A stretch of DNA of 64,000 nucleotides from JBGUVL01 sp964370395 (GTDB taxonomy: Bacteria > Bacillota_I > Bacilli_A > Erysipelotrichales > Erysipelotrichaceae). Positions 8,859 through 16,392 of this stretch are shown piece by piece (the first letter of the stretch is position 1; each line of letters starts with the position of its first letter). The notes beneath the pieces are model-generated. The model was not told where the DNA came from. It did no database searches and saw only the letters and a program-made list of their open reading frames with translations. The stretch covers positions 39,247-103,246 of the forward strand of contig CAYJIZ010000008.1 in assembly GCA_964370395.1 (NCBI GenBank), written 5' to 3'. The position numbers and the translations under genes are program-made.

Positions 8859-10116
8859 TTGGCACTCCTTTTTCTACTCGTGTATATATTGTTCCATCGT
8901 TTACTAGTAATTGAATCGTTTCGTTTTCCTTCACATCATGGATACTGCGTACAGCACTTTGTTCATGCATCGCAATACTATATCCACGTTTTAGTATTTT
9001 CAATGGACTAAACGCGTCCAATAAATTAATGTGCGACTGTAGTTGCAAACGATTTTCTTTTGCAACCTTACTAATCGTCGTATACAACGCTTCTTGTTTG
9101 CTTTCTAGTTGTTGACGCTTCATCTGTATTTGTTTTTCATACGTAAACAAACTTTTCACCACCATCATCAAGCGCAGTTTATCCTGTTGAATAAAGTATT
9201 CAGCACTGCTAAACATCGCTTTGTTTTTAATGTGATTAATTTTCGTTTTTTCACTATCAATTTTACGCAGTATACTATGCTGCATTCGCAATTGATAGGA
9301 TTGCAACATTTCTTTTACCTCAATACGGTTGGGTGTAATTAATTCCGCAGCCGCACTAGGCGTAGGTGCTCTTTGATCACTTACATAATCAACTAACGTA
9401 GTATCCGTTTCGTGTCCTACCCCACTTACAACACAAGTGTTCATGTCATAAATAGTACGAGCCAACAATTCGTTATTGAAACACCATAAATCTTCAATGC
9501 TTCCACCACCACGAACAAGTAAGATTATATCGTGTTGTTGTTTGTCAGCTTCTACAAGGTTTTGAATGATATTCTCGCTTGCTTTGTCACCTTGCACCAA
9601 AGATGGATAAACGCATACATCAGCAATCGGCCATCGACGGGCAATAATTGATAAAACGTCTTGAATTGCTGCCCCAGTACGCGCTGATATAATCGCAATA
9701 TTTTTTGGATAAAGCGGCAAAGGTTTTTTGTGTGATTGTTCAAAAAGACCTTCTTTGCTTAACTTTTCTTTTAATTGTTCAAATTGCAAATACAAATCAC
9801 CAAGTCCATCACTTTGAATTGCACTAACATACAATTGTAGTGTTCCTTGTGGTTCGTACATTGAAAGTTTGGCTTGTACAATTACTTTCATACCTTCTTT
9901 TAAAGCTATTTTTAATCGAGAAGCATAAGAGGAAAACATCACACAACTTAATTTTCCTCCACTGTCTTTTAATGAAAAGTACAAGTGTCCGCTTTTATGA
10001 TTCGTAAAGTTACTGATTTCTCCCTTTACTAAAATAGACTGGATATTCATGTCGTTATCCAGACTATTTTTTAAATATCTTACCAAGGTTGAAATTGTCC
10101 AAACTTGATTTCTCAT
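8845..10116 (-). CDS. xseA: Exodeoxyribonuclease VII large subunit
   Basis: This is the catalytic large subunit of exonuclease VII. The 423-residue protein has an N-terminal OB-fold (WTISTLVRYLKNSLDND, ILVKGEISNF, SGHLYFSLKD) followed by the catalytic domain with IISARTGAAIQDVL, VRGGGSIEDLWCFN, VVSGVGHETDTTL and DQRAPTPSAAAE, then a long C-terminal helical segment that would bind XseB. It begins with an ATGA overlap on the nusB stop codon. Synteny with nusB and xseB supports the assignment. Confidence 0.97.
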   Translation of the reverse strand: MRNQVWTISTLVRYLKNSLDNDMNIQSILVKGEISNFTNHKSGHLYFSLKDSGGKLSCVMFSSYASRLKIALKEGMKVIVQAKLSMYEPQGTLQLYVSAIQSDGLGDLYLQFEQLKEKLSKEGLFEQSHKKPLPLYPKNIAIISARTGAAIQDVLSIIARRWPIADVCVYPSLVQGDKASENIIQNLVEADKQQHDIILLVRGGGSIEDLWCFNNELLARTIYDMNTCVVSGVGHETDTTLVDYVSDQRAPTPSAAAELITPNRIEVKEMLQSYQLRMQHSILRKIDSEKTKINHIKNKAMFSSAEYFIQQDKLRLMMVVKSLFTYEKQIQMKRQQLESKQEALYTTISKVAKENRLQLQSHINLLDAFSPLKILKRGYSIAMHEQSAVRSIHDVKENETIQLLVNDGTIYTRVEKGVPNDRK

Positions 10117-10490
10117 AGTCGATCTAAGACTCCGTTAATTAGTTTGTAAGCATCGTCATCGCAAAATTTCTTTGCTAATGTAACGGCTTCGTCAATTACA
10201 ATTGGCTTTTGTGCAGTTTCAAATGTTAATTCTGCAGATGCGATAATAAGAATTGCTTGTTCCACATATCCTAATCGATCAAAAGTCCATTCTTCATTTA
10301 ATAACTGGTTAATTTTATCTACATAAAACTTTAAATTGGCGCATGCATCAATTGTGATGGCATACAAAAAAGGATCCACTTTGTTTTCTTCTCTCGTATT
10401 TTCAAACACGACAGATTTAATGTCCTTCTTTAATAAAAAGCTTTGATATAAACAAGTCATAGCGACTTCTCTCATTTGATGTCTATTCAT
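10113..10490 (-). CDS. nusB: Transcription antitermination factor NusB
   Basis: NusB binds boxA RNA with NusE (S10) in rRNA antitermination. The all-helical 125-residue protein starts MNRHQMREVAMTCLYQ and has FDRLGYVEQAILIIASAEL and PIVIDEAVTLAKKF, both typical. I chose the ATG at 10490 because GGAGGA stands 5 bases before it; a longer in-frame extension upstream overlaps the promoter and has no ribosome site. It is the first gene of an eight-gene operon. A folD gene often found next to nusB/xseA is missing. Confidence 0.94.
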   Translation of the reverse strand: MNRHQMREVAMTCLYQSFLLKKDIKSVVFENTREENKVDPFLYAITIDACANLKFYVDKINQLLNEEWTFDRLGYVEQAILIIASAELTFETAQKPIVIDEAVTLAKKFCDDDAYKLINGVLDRL

Positions 10491-10516
10491 AATATCCTCC
10501 AAAAATACACACAGAT

Positions 10517-10525
10517 ATTTTACCA
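10517..10525 (-). promoter_or_regulatory. Probable extended -10 promoter of the nusB operon
   Basis: TAAAAT on the minus strand (10517-10522) preceded by TGG (10523-10525). No good -35 is visible. It is the only promoter-like element between the asp23 terminator and nusB. Confidence 0.45.
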
Positions 10526-10566
10526 CATATCGACATCAATTCCTACGCTTTACCACATCATTTCAT

Positions 10567-10593
10567 AAAAAAAACGATACGTTACGTATCGTT
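10567..10593 (-). terminator. Terminator of asp23
   Basis: A 9-bp perfect stem (10573-10581 with 10585-10593) around a 3-base loop, followed on the minus strand by eight Ts. The stem includes the asp23 stop codon. Confidence 0.88.
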
Positions 10594-10915
10594 AAAAAGT
10601 AAATCCTGTCACATTGATTATAATTGTGTCTGCAATGCAATCACTCATGTGTTTTACATTGTCATAAATGCGTGTTTGTAATTTTGAACAAACATCATTT
10701 ACTTTCGCATTATAATTTACTTTTACATTCAAATCTAGGACTAATTTACCATCGCTCATTTTGCATGTAATTGCGTTTTTAAAATAAGATGCGTCTTGTA
10801 AAACAACGTCTTTCTCATCTTCCACACAAATTTTTGCAATTGTTTCAAATACATTTGTACTGATTGCAATTAATCCACGTTCTTTATTTTCGATTGCTAC
10901 ATATTCTTGTGCCAT
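10592..10915 (-). CDS. Asp23/Gls24 family envelope stress protein
   Basis: The 107-residue protein matches the Asp23/Gls24 family: GLIAISTNVFETIAKICV at the N-terminus, alternating beta strands (GKLVLDLNVKVNYNAKV) and an amphipathic helix before a short beta end. In staphylococci and bacilli, relatives sit at the membrane or respond to envelope and alkaline stress. Many Firmicutes have one copy immediately before nusB, as here. It has its own good promoter and terminator, so it is probably monocistronic. Molecular function is unknown. Confidence 0.85.
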   Translation of the reverse strand: MAQEYVAIENKERGLIAISTNVFETIAKICVEDEKDVVLQDASYFKNAITCKMSDGKLVLDLNVKVNYNAKVNDVCSKLQTRIYDNVKHMSDCIADTIIINVTGFTF

Positions 10916-10933
10916 TTTTAATCACCCAAATTC

Positions 10934-10961
10934 ATTATAACACAAATCGCGTTGTTGTCAC
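10934..10961 (-). promoter_or_regulatory. Promoter of asp23
   Basis: GTGACA (10956-10961) and TATAAT (10934-10939) on the minus strand are 16 bases apart, with TGT before the -10. This is one of the best promoters in the window. Confidence 0.75.
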
Positions 10962-10974
10962 TTTTTTTAGTGAA

Positions 10975-12345
10975 TTAAAACAATGCTTGAATTTGTTCCT
11001 TTAGTTGTTCATAGTAAGCGTCACTGTAATGTTTGAAGTCTTGATAAGAGATGACACGTTTTTCTAATTCTTCCACAAAGAGTGTAAAAGCATTACGAAT
11101 CTCTCTTAATTTATCATTGTAGATAATTTGAATATTCCCTACATCACACAACACTTTAGCTAAAAGTAAAGAACAAGCATCTTGTACTTTGGTAGCTTCT
11201 TGCATTTCAAGTTTGATGAAACTTGTTTTGAACCAATAATGGTCAATAATGTAATCTTTCATGATATCCATAAACAGTGAAAAATCCTCAATGTTGTTTC
11301 CGTCTTCTAAAGCAAACAACATTTGGAAGAAAACATACCATTCGTAATCGATATTTAATTGACTAAATAAATAATCGGCAATTGTTTGTTTGAATAAGTC
11401 ATTGCTGATAAACTGCTCTTCCATAATAATTTCTTCACTAAAGTCGATTTCAACACTATTTAACTTTTTAAACACAGTAAATAACGAGCCAGATTTTTCT
11501 GGATTACCAAAATCATCCTTAATGTTCTTTATAAAAATATAGTGTCCTAAAATGTCAGATGTGTTTTTTACATTAATCGTAAATCCGATTGACATCTTCA
11601 ATTTTTCTGTAAATAAGTCATTGATTGCTTTGGCTAACATCTTTTCAAAGTTAACTTCAGAAACCAATCCCATTTGATGACGATCTGAATTTTCCATTTC
11701 ATCATAAATAATACGTAATTGATTATCAATAATGGTTAAATTGGAATTAACAGAAGCGAGTAATTCCTTCATAAAAGTATCATATACATAGTAGTTTGTG
11801 TTTTTGTACACCAATTTATGTTCAATGTCTCCCCAAAAACTATTTACCATTGATTTTATTTGTAATTCAAATCGTATTTTTTCGTTGTTACGTTGGTAAT
11901 ACCCATCAATTCGATAAATATTAAAGCCATTTCTTTGCTTTTGTGGTTGAGGGGTGTCTAGTTCCAATTTTAAATAAGGATACTTTTCGCTATGATAGTG
12001 ATTATCTTCATTTTTCAAAGTAAAATAGTTACTTAAAATAGCAAACACCTTTGCTTCTTCATCCATAAAACGACATTCGATTTTTAATCCGATTAAATCA
12101 CTTAGATTATCCAATATATCTTGGCTTGTCTCATGTTTTAAATACAGTTTGTTACGAATGATTTTTTCTCGTAAGCTATCTGCCGTTTTCACACGACTAG
12201 AAATATCCATAATCATGTCATCTTTGTTGTTTAAGATATCCAAAAAGATATATTTGATTTCTTTTCGAATTTGTTGGTAATCTTCACGCTTCATTTTTAA
12301 TTGCGTTAGCGTATCATCAATCTTATTAAATAGTTCTAGTTTCAT
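10975..12345 (-). CDS. RelA/SpoT-domain protein, atypical alarmone synthetase homologue
   Basis: Residues ~45-200 align by eye with the (p)ppGpp synthetase fold of small alarmone synthetases: RVKTADSLREKI (R51, K53), DNLSDLIGLKI (D83), and FELQIKSMVNSFWGDIEHKLVYK with E160 and Q162. The usual NGYxSxH nucleotide-binding motif is replaced by NGFNIYRIDGYY (from N139), with no histidine, so activity or nucleotide preference may differ. No HD hydrolase domain is visible. About 230 C-terminal residues, mostly helical, match nothing I recognise. It follows ribF by 4 bases, so it belongs to the truB-ribF operon. Whether it makes an alarmone or only binds a nucleotide is open. A full RelA is at 22092. 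Confidence 0.75.
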   Translation of the reverse strand: MKLELFNKIDDTLTQLKMKREDYQQIRKEIKYIFLDILNNKDDMIMDISSRVKTADSLREKIIRNKLYLKHETSQDILDNLSDLIGLKIECRFMDEEAKVFAILSNYFTLKNEDNHYHSEKYPYLKLELDTPQPQKQRNGFNIYRIDGYYQRNNEKIRFELQIKSMVNSFWGDIEHKLVYKNTNYYVYDTFMKELLASVNSNLTIIDNQLRIIYDEMENSDRHQMGLVSEVNFEKMLAKAINDLFTEKLKMSIGFTINVKNTSDILGHYIFIKNIKDDFGNPEKSGSLFTVFKKLNSVEIDFSEEIIMEEQFISNDLFKQTIADYLFSQLNIDYEWYVFFQMLFALEDGNNIEDFSLFMDIMKDYIIDHYWFKTSFIKLEMQEATKVQDACSLLLAKVLCDVGNIQIIYNDKLREIRNAFTLFVEELEKRVISYQDFKHYSDAYYEQLKEQIQALF

Positions 12346-12349
12346 CCTA

Positions 12350-13267
12350 TCACACCCTTTTGTTTTCTCTTACCTGTAATACATCTTGTTTTAATTGTGC
12401 TATTAATTGTTTCACACTTTCAAATTTAACTTCACCACGCAAATAGCGAAGGAAATAAAAAGTGATATTGGCTCCATAAATATCTTCTTCAAAATCTAAG
12501 ATATGCGCTTCAATCGAAGTGTTCTTTTGATAATTCATCGTTGGATTGTTACCAACGTTAATTACTGCATCATAGAGTTTTCCATTTACCATCACTTGCC
12601 CTTGGTACACTCCTTTTTTTGGAATGATATAAGGGTCAAAAATTTGTAAATTAGCTGTAGGAAAGCCTAGTTTGGTTGAACCTACATGGTTTCCGTGAAC
12701 AACGATTCCCTTCATAGCATAAGGTTTGTTTAATGTTTTGTTTGCTTGCGATAAACGACCTGCTAATATGTCTTGTTCAATATTTGAAGAAGATATTTTT
12801 TGTTGTTCAAAACAAACGGTTTCCATTACTTCAAGCGCAAAGGAACGATTCTGTAAATCATTAATTGAACCTTCTCCTCGATATGCGAAATGAAAATCAT
12901 TACCACATACCAGGGCTTTCAAGTTCATCTTTTCTAAGATTGATGAAATAAAAGCTTCTTTACTTAAATGCATCATCGCTTCATCAAAATGTAATAAGAA
13001 TACCGTTTTGATTCCCATCTCTTCAAAAATTGCCAAACGTTCTTTATGTGGCGTAATGTAACTTGCATCACTTATTTTATTCATCACAATCCAAGGATCG
13101 TTGTCGAAACAAATTATGGCAGGTTTACAGTTCGTATCGCACATAGCAATCGTTTTATTAATTAATTGTTGATGTCCCAGATGAACTCCATCGAAGTATC
13201 CGATGCAAGCAATGCTTTCTCCAGTTACTTGAAATGGTTCGTTTGCGAATATCGAGATTACTTCCAT
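12350..13267 (-). CDS. ribF: Bifunctional riboflavin kinase/FAD synthetase
   Basis: RibF phosphorylates riboflavin to FMN and adenylylates it to FAD. The N-terminal nucleotidyltransferase domain has the HxGH motif in GYFDGVHLGHQ (about 23-33) and CGNDFHFAYRGEGS. The C-terminal flavokinase domain has GNHVGSTKLGFPTANL, then VINVGNNPT and the conserved EAHILDF. The 305-residue length is normal. The ATG overlaps the truB stop codon as TAATG. The truB-ribF pair is a standard Firmicute unit, often downstream of rbfA. Confidence 0.96.
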   Translation of the reverse strand: MEVISIFANEPFQVTGESIACIGYFDGVHLGHQQLINKTIAMCDTNCKPAIICFDNDPWIVMNKISDASYITPHKERLAIFEEMGIKTVFLLHFDEAMMHLSKEAFISSILEKMNLKALVCGNDFHFAYRGEGSINDLQNRSFALEVMETVCFEQQKISSSNIEQDILAGRLSQANKTLNKPYAMKGIVVHGNHVGSTKLGFPTANLQIFDPYIIPKKGVYQGQVMVNGKLYDAVINVGNNPTMNYQKNTSIEAHILDFEEDIYGANITFYFLRYLRGEVKFESVKQLIAQLKQDVLQVRENKRV

Positions 13268-14097
13268 TAAAATAACCCCCTTTTACTACCAAACACATCT
13301 TTGTGTGAACGCTCATAAATAGCAATCACTTCTTTGTCGTGTGTGATCGCAAGCGTATCGTGCGGCGTATCGATATGGACACGTTTTCCATATTTGATAT
13401 CTTCGATAGGTTCGTACTCCAACATTGGATAATGCGATAACATATCATAAATGCTATGCAATTGAAATTGTTGCTGCTCGATTTGTGCAAGTGTATAAGA
13501 ATCGTCAATTGTAAATCGACCTACTTTTGTACGAACAAGTGAAGACATACATCCTAAATTGTTGGTTTTCTCTGCAATATCGACACAAAGAGAGCGAATG
13601 TAAGTACCACTACTACAATGTACTCTGAACTGTAGTTTTTCTTCATCTAAACAATCGATGGAAAAGATTTCAACATCACGAAGTGGTCTTTCCACTTCTT
13701 CGTTGTTTCTTGCGTACTCATATAGCTTCTTCCCATTGATTTTAATGCTTGAGATCATCGGCGGAAGTTGTTTGATTTTACCTGTGAAAGATTGTAAAAC
13801 AGCATTAAAATCAGTTATTTTACTAACTTCCTTGCTTTCCAATACATTTCCCCAAATATCATCGGTATCACTACGTTGTCCTAATTGTAAAGTAGCGACA
13901 TATTCCTTGTCGATATCTTCAATAAAAGGCAGTATTTTTGTTGCCTTCCCTACCAAAACAATCATGACACCTGTTGCATTTGGATCTAATGTTCCACTAT
14001 GTCCTATTTTTTTTGTATTTAATATTTTGCGAAGCTTAAAAACGACATCATGACTTGTCATTCCTGCTTCTTTATTTACGATTAATACACCATCCAT
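13267..14097 (-). CDS. truB: tRNA pseudouridine(55) synthase
   Basis: TruB isomerises U55 in the T-psi-C loop of tRNAs. The 276-residue protein opens with DGVLIVNKEAGMTSHD and carries the catalytic aspartate in SGTLDPNATG (D38), followed by GKATKI, the substrate-binding YEYAR region and GTYIRSLCVDI. The C-terminal PUA-like part is short. It is first in the operon with ribF and the atypical RelA/SpoT protein, and is transcribed divergently from the phosphatase gene at 14208. Confidence 0.96.
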   Translation of the reverse strand: MDGVLIVNKEAGMTSHDVVFKLRKILNTKKIGHSGTLDPNATGVMIVLVGKATKILPFIEDIDKEYVATLQLGQRSDTDDIWGNVLESKEVSKITDFNAVLQSFTGKIKQLPPMISSIKINGKKLYEYARNNEEVERPLRDVEIFSIDCLDEEKLQFRVHCSSGTYIRSLCVDIAEKTNNLGCMSSLVRTKVGRFTIDDSYTLAQIEQQQFQLHSIYDMLSHYPMLEYEPIEDIKYGKRVHIDTPHDTLAITHDKEVIAIYERSHKDVFGSKRGLF

Positions 14098-14112
14098 TTT
14101 ATCACCTAGTTT

Positions 14113-14121
14113 ATTATAGCA
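14113..14121 (-). promoter_or_regulatory. Extended -10 promoter of truB-ribF
   Basis: Minus-strand TATAAT (14113-14118) preceded by TGC; the 16-base-spaced -35 (TTATAT) is poor. It faces a divergent promoter with the same TGCTATAAT core about 60 bases away. Confidence 0.6.
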
Positions 14122-14153
14122 TAAATAAAATAAAATATAAGTTTACAACGATT

Positions 14154-14184
14154 TTCACATGCATTCACAAGATTATGCTATAAT
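14154..14184 (+). promoter_or_regulatory. Promoter of the phosphatase-ttcA operon
   Basis: TATAAT at 14179-14184 with TGC just before it. TTCACA at 14154-14159 is a possible -35 at a long 19-base spacing. Confidence 0.6.
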
Positions 14185-14207
14185 TTTTTTGGTTAGGTGG
14201 TGAAGGA

Positions 14208-14927
14208 ATGAGTGTTTATGTCATGAGTGATATTCATGGATTAAGTAATCGTTTTTTTGCAATGTTAGAAAAGATTGCTTTTTCAAAGGAAGATCATTTG
14301 TATATCTTGGGTGATGTCGTCGATCGAGGTGAAGATGGTGTCGCCTTGCTTCAATATATCATGCAACAAGATAATATAACGCTATTAATGGGAAACCACG
14401 AGTATATGATGTTGTCTTATTATACTACAATCGCTAGTGAACATGTCGATATGGATGTGATCAACAGATGGCATCGTAATGGTTGCGATGTAACAATTGC
14501 ACAAATGCAAGAGTGTAGTTATGAGCAACAAGAAGCAATCGTACAATATTTACGTAGTTTGCCTTTGTGTATTCCTGATTTAAAAGTAAAGGATCACATC
14601 TTTTATCTGGTTCATGGTGCACCCGTAAAATCGGTTCAAAGTGGTCCAGTTTATTTGGATAGTGACTATTTAAAATTGTTTAAAGTAGAGGATTTTGTAT
14701 GGAATCGCATTCGCAGTGAACTTGTTTCACTAGAAGATAGAACATTGGTTGTTGGGCATACGATTACTGCTTTTTATCATAACAAGCAACCTTATCAAGT
14801 TTATTTTGATGCTAGCGATAGAAAACAAGCAAAAATGATTGCTATTGATTGTGGTTGTGCAGCCAATGATACGTTTACTCAGTTGGCTTGTGTACGCCTA
14901 GATGACTTTACTGTTTATTACACGTAG
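14208..14927 (+). CDS. Calcineurin-like metallophosphatase (serine/threonine phosphatase type)
   Basis: The 239-residue protein has the full metallophosphoesterase signature: MSDIHG (D8, H10), LGDVVDRG (D36, with D39), MGNHEY (N63, H64), VHGAPV and VVGHT. This subgroup resembles lambda-type and PrpA serine/threonine phosphatases, and bis(5'-nucleosyl)-tetraphosphatases share the fold. The substrate cannot be told from sequence. It is first in a two-gene operon with the tRNA thiolase 8 bases downstream, and is divergent from truB. A GGTGG ribosome site precedes the ATG. Confidence 0.85.
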   Translation: MSVYVMSDIHGLSNRFFAMLEKIAFSKEDHLYILGDVVDRGEDGVALLQYIMQQDNITLLMGNHEYMMLSYYTTIASEHVDMDVINRWHRNGCDVTIAQMQECSYEQQEAIVQYLRSLPLCIPDLKVKDHIFYLVHGAPVKSVQSGPVYLDSDYLKLFKVEDFVWNRIRSELVSLEDRTLVVGHTITAFYHNKQPYQVYFDASDRKQAKMIAIDCGCAANDTFTQLACVRLDDFTVYYT

Positions 14928-14935
14928 GAGGATTT

Positions 14936-15670
14936 ATGAAAGAAATACTAAAACAATTACGCAAAGCAGACGAAGCGTTTCAATTGATTCAAGATGATGA
15001 TGTTGTTGTGGTTGGTGTCTCTGGTGGAAAAGATAGTATGCTTTTAACCAAAGCTTTGGCTTTGTACCAAAAGTTTGAACATAAGCAATTTAAAGTGATT
15101 GCTGTACATATGAAAATGGGATTTCCAGGAATGGATGCAAAAGCCATCAAAACCTTTTGTGAATCGTTAGCAATCCCCTACTATGAAGAAGAGGTTCCTA
15201 TTTATGAAATCCTGCAAAATTATAAAAAGGATGATGGATCAATTGATTGTAGCCGTTGTTCAAAATTAAAACGTGGTGCAATCGTAGCGATTGCTAAAAA
15301 GTTAAATGCAAATAAAATTGCTTTTGGGCATCATGGTGATGATGCGGTTGAAACGTTCATGTTAAATGCTATTTATAGTGGTAAAGCACAAACGTTTCAA
15401 CCTAAGATAGAATACGAAGATAATGGCATAACGTTTATTCGTCCACTTGTTTATTTGCATGAACAACAAATCATGAAAACGATAAGAAAAGAAGAAATTC
15501 CTGTAGTAGCAAGTACTTGTCCAAAAGATGGCAACAGCCAACGTTCCCATATTAAGCAATTATTAAACACTTTGTATCAAGATTTTCCAAGTGCGAAACA
15601 CAATTTGCTTCTCATGTTGAATGATCGAGATAGTAAGCTATGGAAAAACGAAAAAGAAGATATCAATTGA
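14936..15670 (+). CDS. ttcA: TtcA-family tRNA thiolase (tRNA 2-thiocytidine biosynthesis type)
   Basis: This is an ATP-pyrophosphatase with the PP-loop VSGGKDSML (about 28-36). It contains CSRC (C105, C108) and a third cysteine in STCPKDG (C195), the three ligands of the [4Fe-4S] cluster in TtcA-type enzymes, and the FGHHGDDAVET motif. TtcA thiolates C32 of tRNA in Gram-negative bacteria; Firmicute homologues of this length (244 residues) are less studied, so the exact nucleotide is uncertain. AGGAGG lies 5 bases upstream of the ATG. Its stop codon is inside a palindromic terminator shared with the opposite strand. Confidence 0.85.
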   Translation: MKEILKQLRKADEAFQLIQDDDVVVVGVSGGKDSMLLTKALALYQKFEHKQFKVIAVHMKMGFPGMDAKAIKTFCESLAIPYYEEEVPIYEILQNYKKDDGSIDCSRCSKLKRGAIVAIAKKLNANKIAFGHHGDDAVETFMLNAIYSGKAQTFQPKIEYEDNGITFIRPLVYLHEQQIMKTIRKEEIPVVASTCPKDGNSQRSHIKQLLNTLYQDFPSAKHNLLLMLNDRDSKLWKNEKEDIN

Positions 15671-15681
15671 TATCTTCTTTT
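15652..15681. terminator. Bidirectional terminator, 30-bp perfect palindrome
   Basis: Bases 15652-15681 form an uninterrupted palindrome with A and T runs at the ends. It lies between convergent genes: it holds the ttcA stop codon on the plus strand and ends next to the stop codon of the frameshifted gene (15680-15682) on the minus strand. Confidence 0.85.
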
Positions 15682-16149
15682 ATAATCCTTCTTTACAAAA
15701 TTTCTTGAATGCTGAAACTTCTTGGTTTGTTTGTACAACAGCAACACAATGTTTGCTTCCACGGTTCACTCCAGGTTCATAGGTGATTGGTTCTAATTGA
15801 AACGCTACTTCATTGTTTCCAACTAAGCAATACCCCATTGATGATTGCGCGCTTCCCCCATTGTCTTTGAAAAAGACATCGCATCGCCAGCATCGTCTAA
15901 GCTTGCGGAAACAGGAATGACCACAATCGTACGATTGTTTGTCTTATAACCAACAATATAATTACTATGACGCGTTATTTTTACTAATATTGCATCAGTG
16001 TAATTGTTGTTGTGACAATATAGAATCGTATAGTCACTTCCATTTTCTACTTTTTCGTTAAAGATGCGACGCATCTTTTCACGATTTTCACGGTTTTCTT
16101 CGTCCGTAGCCCCTGTTAGTGATTTCTTTACAAAATCTTTTAAACCCAT
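15680..16149 (-). pseudogene. Conserved-looking small protein gene interrupted by a -1 frameshift
   Basis: The ATG at 16149 has a perfect AAGGAGG site and opens a 108-codon frame (MGLKDFVKKSLTGA...). After about residue 92 the sensible reading moves to the -1 frame. From the five-A run at 15870-15874 (five Ts in the mRNA) the other frame reads FKDNGGSAQSSMGYCLVG and continues to a stop at 15680, directly at the terminator. Restoring one T gives a continuous protein of about 156 residues. The annotated frame instead ends in an unrelated 15-residue tail. I do not recognise the family; the protein looks cytosolic, with charged N-terminus and beta-rich middle. A sequencing error, a true one-base deletion, or slippage on the U run are all possible. 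Confidence 0.75.
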
Positions 16150-16193
16150 TTCAAATCCTCCTTATTCATATATAACAATGACAATATTATAAT

Positions 16194-16224
16194 ATAATAT
16201 ACAAATAATGTATATTATATACAA
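16194..16224 (-). promoter_or_regulatory. Promoter with overlapping 9-bp inverted repeat (operator-like)
   Basis: On the minus strand TTGTAT (16219-16224) and TATATT (16196-16201) are 17 bases apart. A perfect inverted repeat, ATAATATAC / GTATATTAT with a 7-base spacer (arms 16194-16202 and 16210-16218), covers the -10 and the spacer. That position is typical of a repressor site. Part of it recurs at 104-117. Confidence 0.5.
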
Positions 16225-16365
16225 AGAAAAAATCAAAAATTTCGAGTGCATTTACTTTGCTTTTTTAGTAATAAAAAACGAAAAAAATGAAAAAAAGAAT
16301 TAGTGATTTGTTGTTTATTTGCTTTGCAAGCTAAAAATATACTGTTAATCAATATACAAATCGCT

Positions 16366-16371
16366 TATAAT
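16366..16371 (+). promoter_or_regulatory. Probable -10 of the histidine kinase operon
   Basis: TATAAT at 16366-16371, 21 bases before the start codon, which places transcription start just before the GAGGT ribosome site. The -35 (TGTTAA) is poor. Confidence 0.45.
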
Positions 16372-16392
16372 AATAGTAATGAGGTAACAAAA

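Noticed and set aside
15860..15880. Programmed -1 frameshifting rather than a mutation
   Set aside because: The run is U-rich but the codon phase (UCU UUU UCA) does not fit the classical X XXY YYZ slippery heptamer, and no stimulating hairpin is obvious within 10 bases. I kept it only as an alternative.
16287..16334. 15-codon frame MKKRISDLLFICFAS
   Set aside because: No ribosome site and no known leader peptide; it is too short to distinguish from chance, though it lies upstream of the kinase.
16303..16392. Earlier in-frame start for the histidine kinase
   Set aside because: No ribosome site precedes it, and the added 30 residues would start upstream of the -10. The ATG at 16393 has GAGGT.
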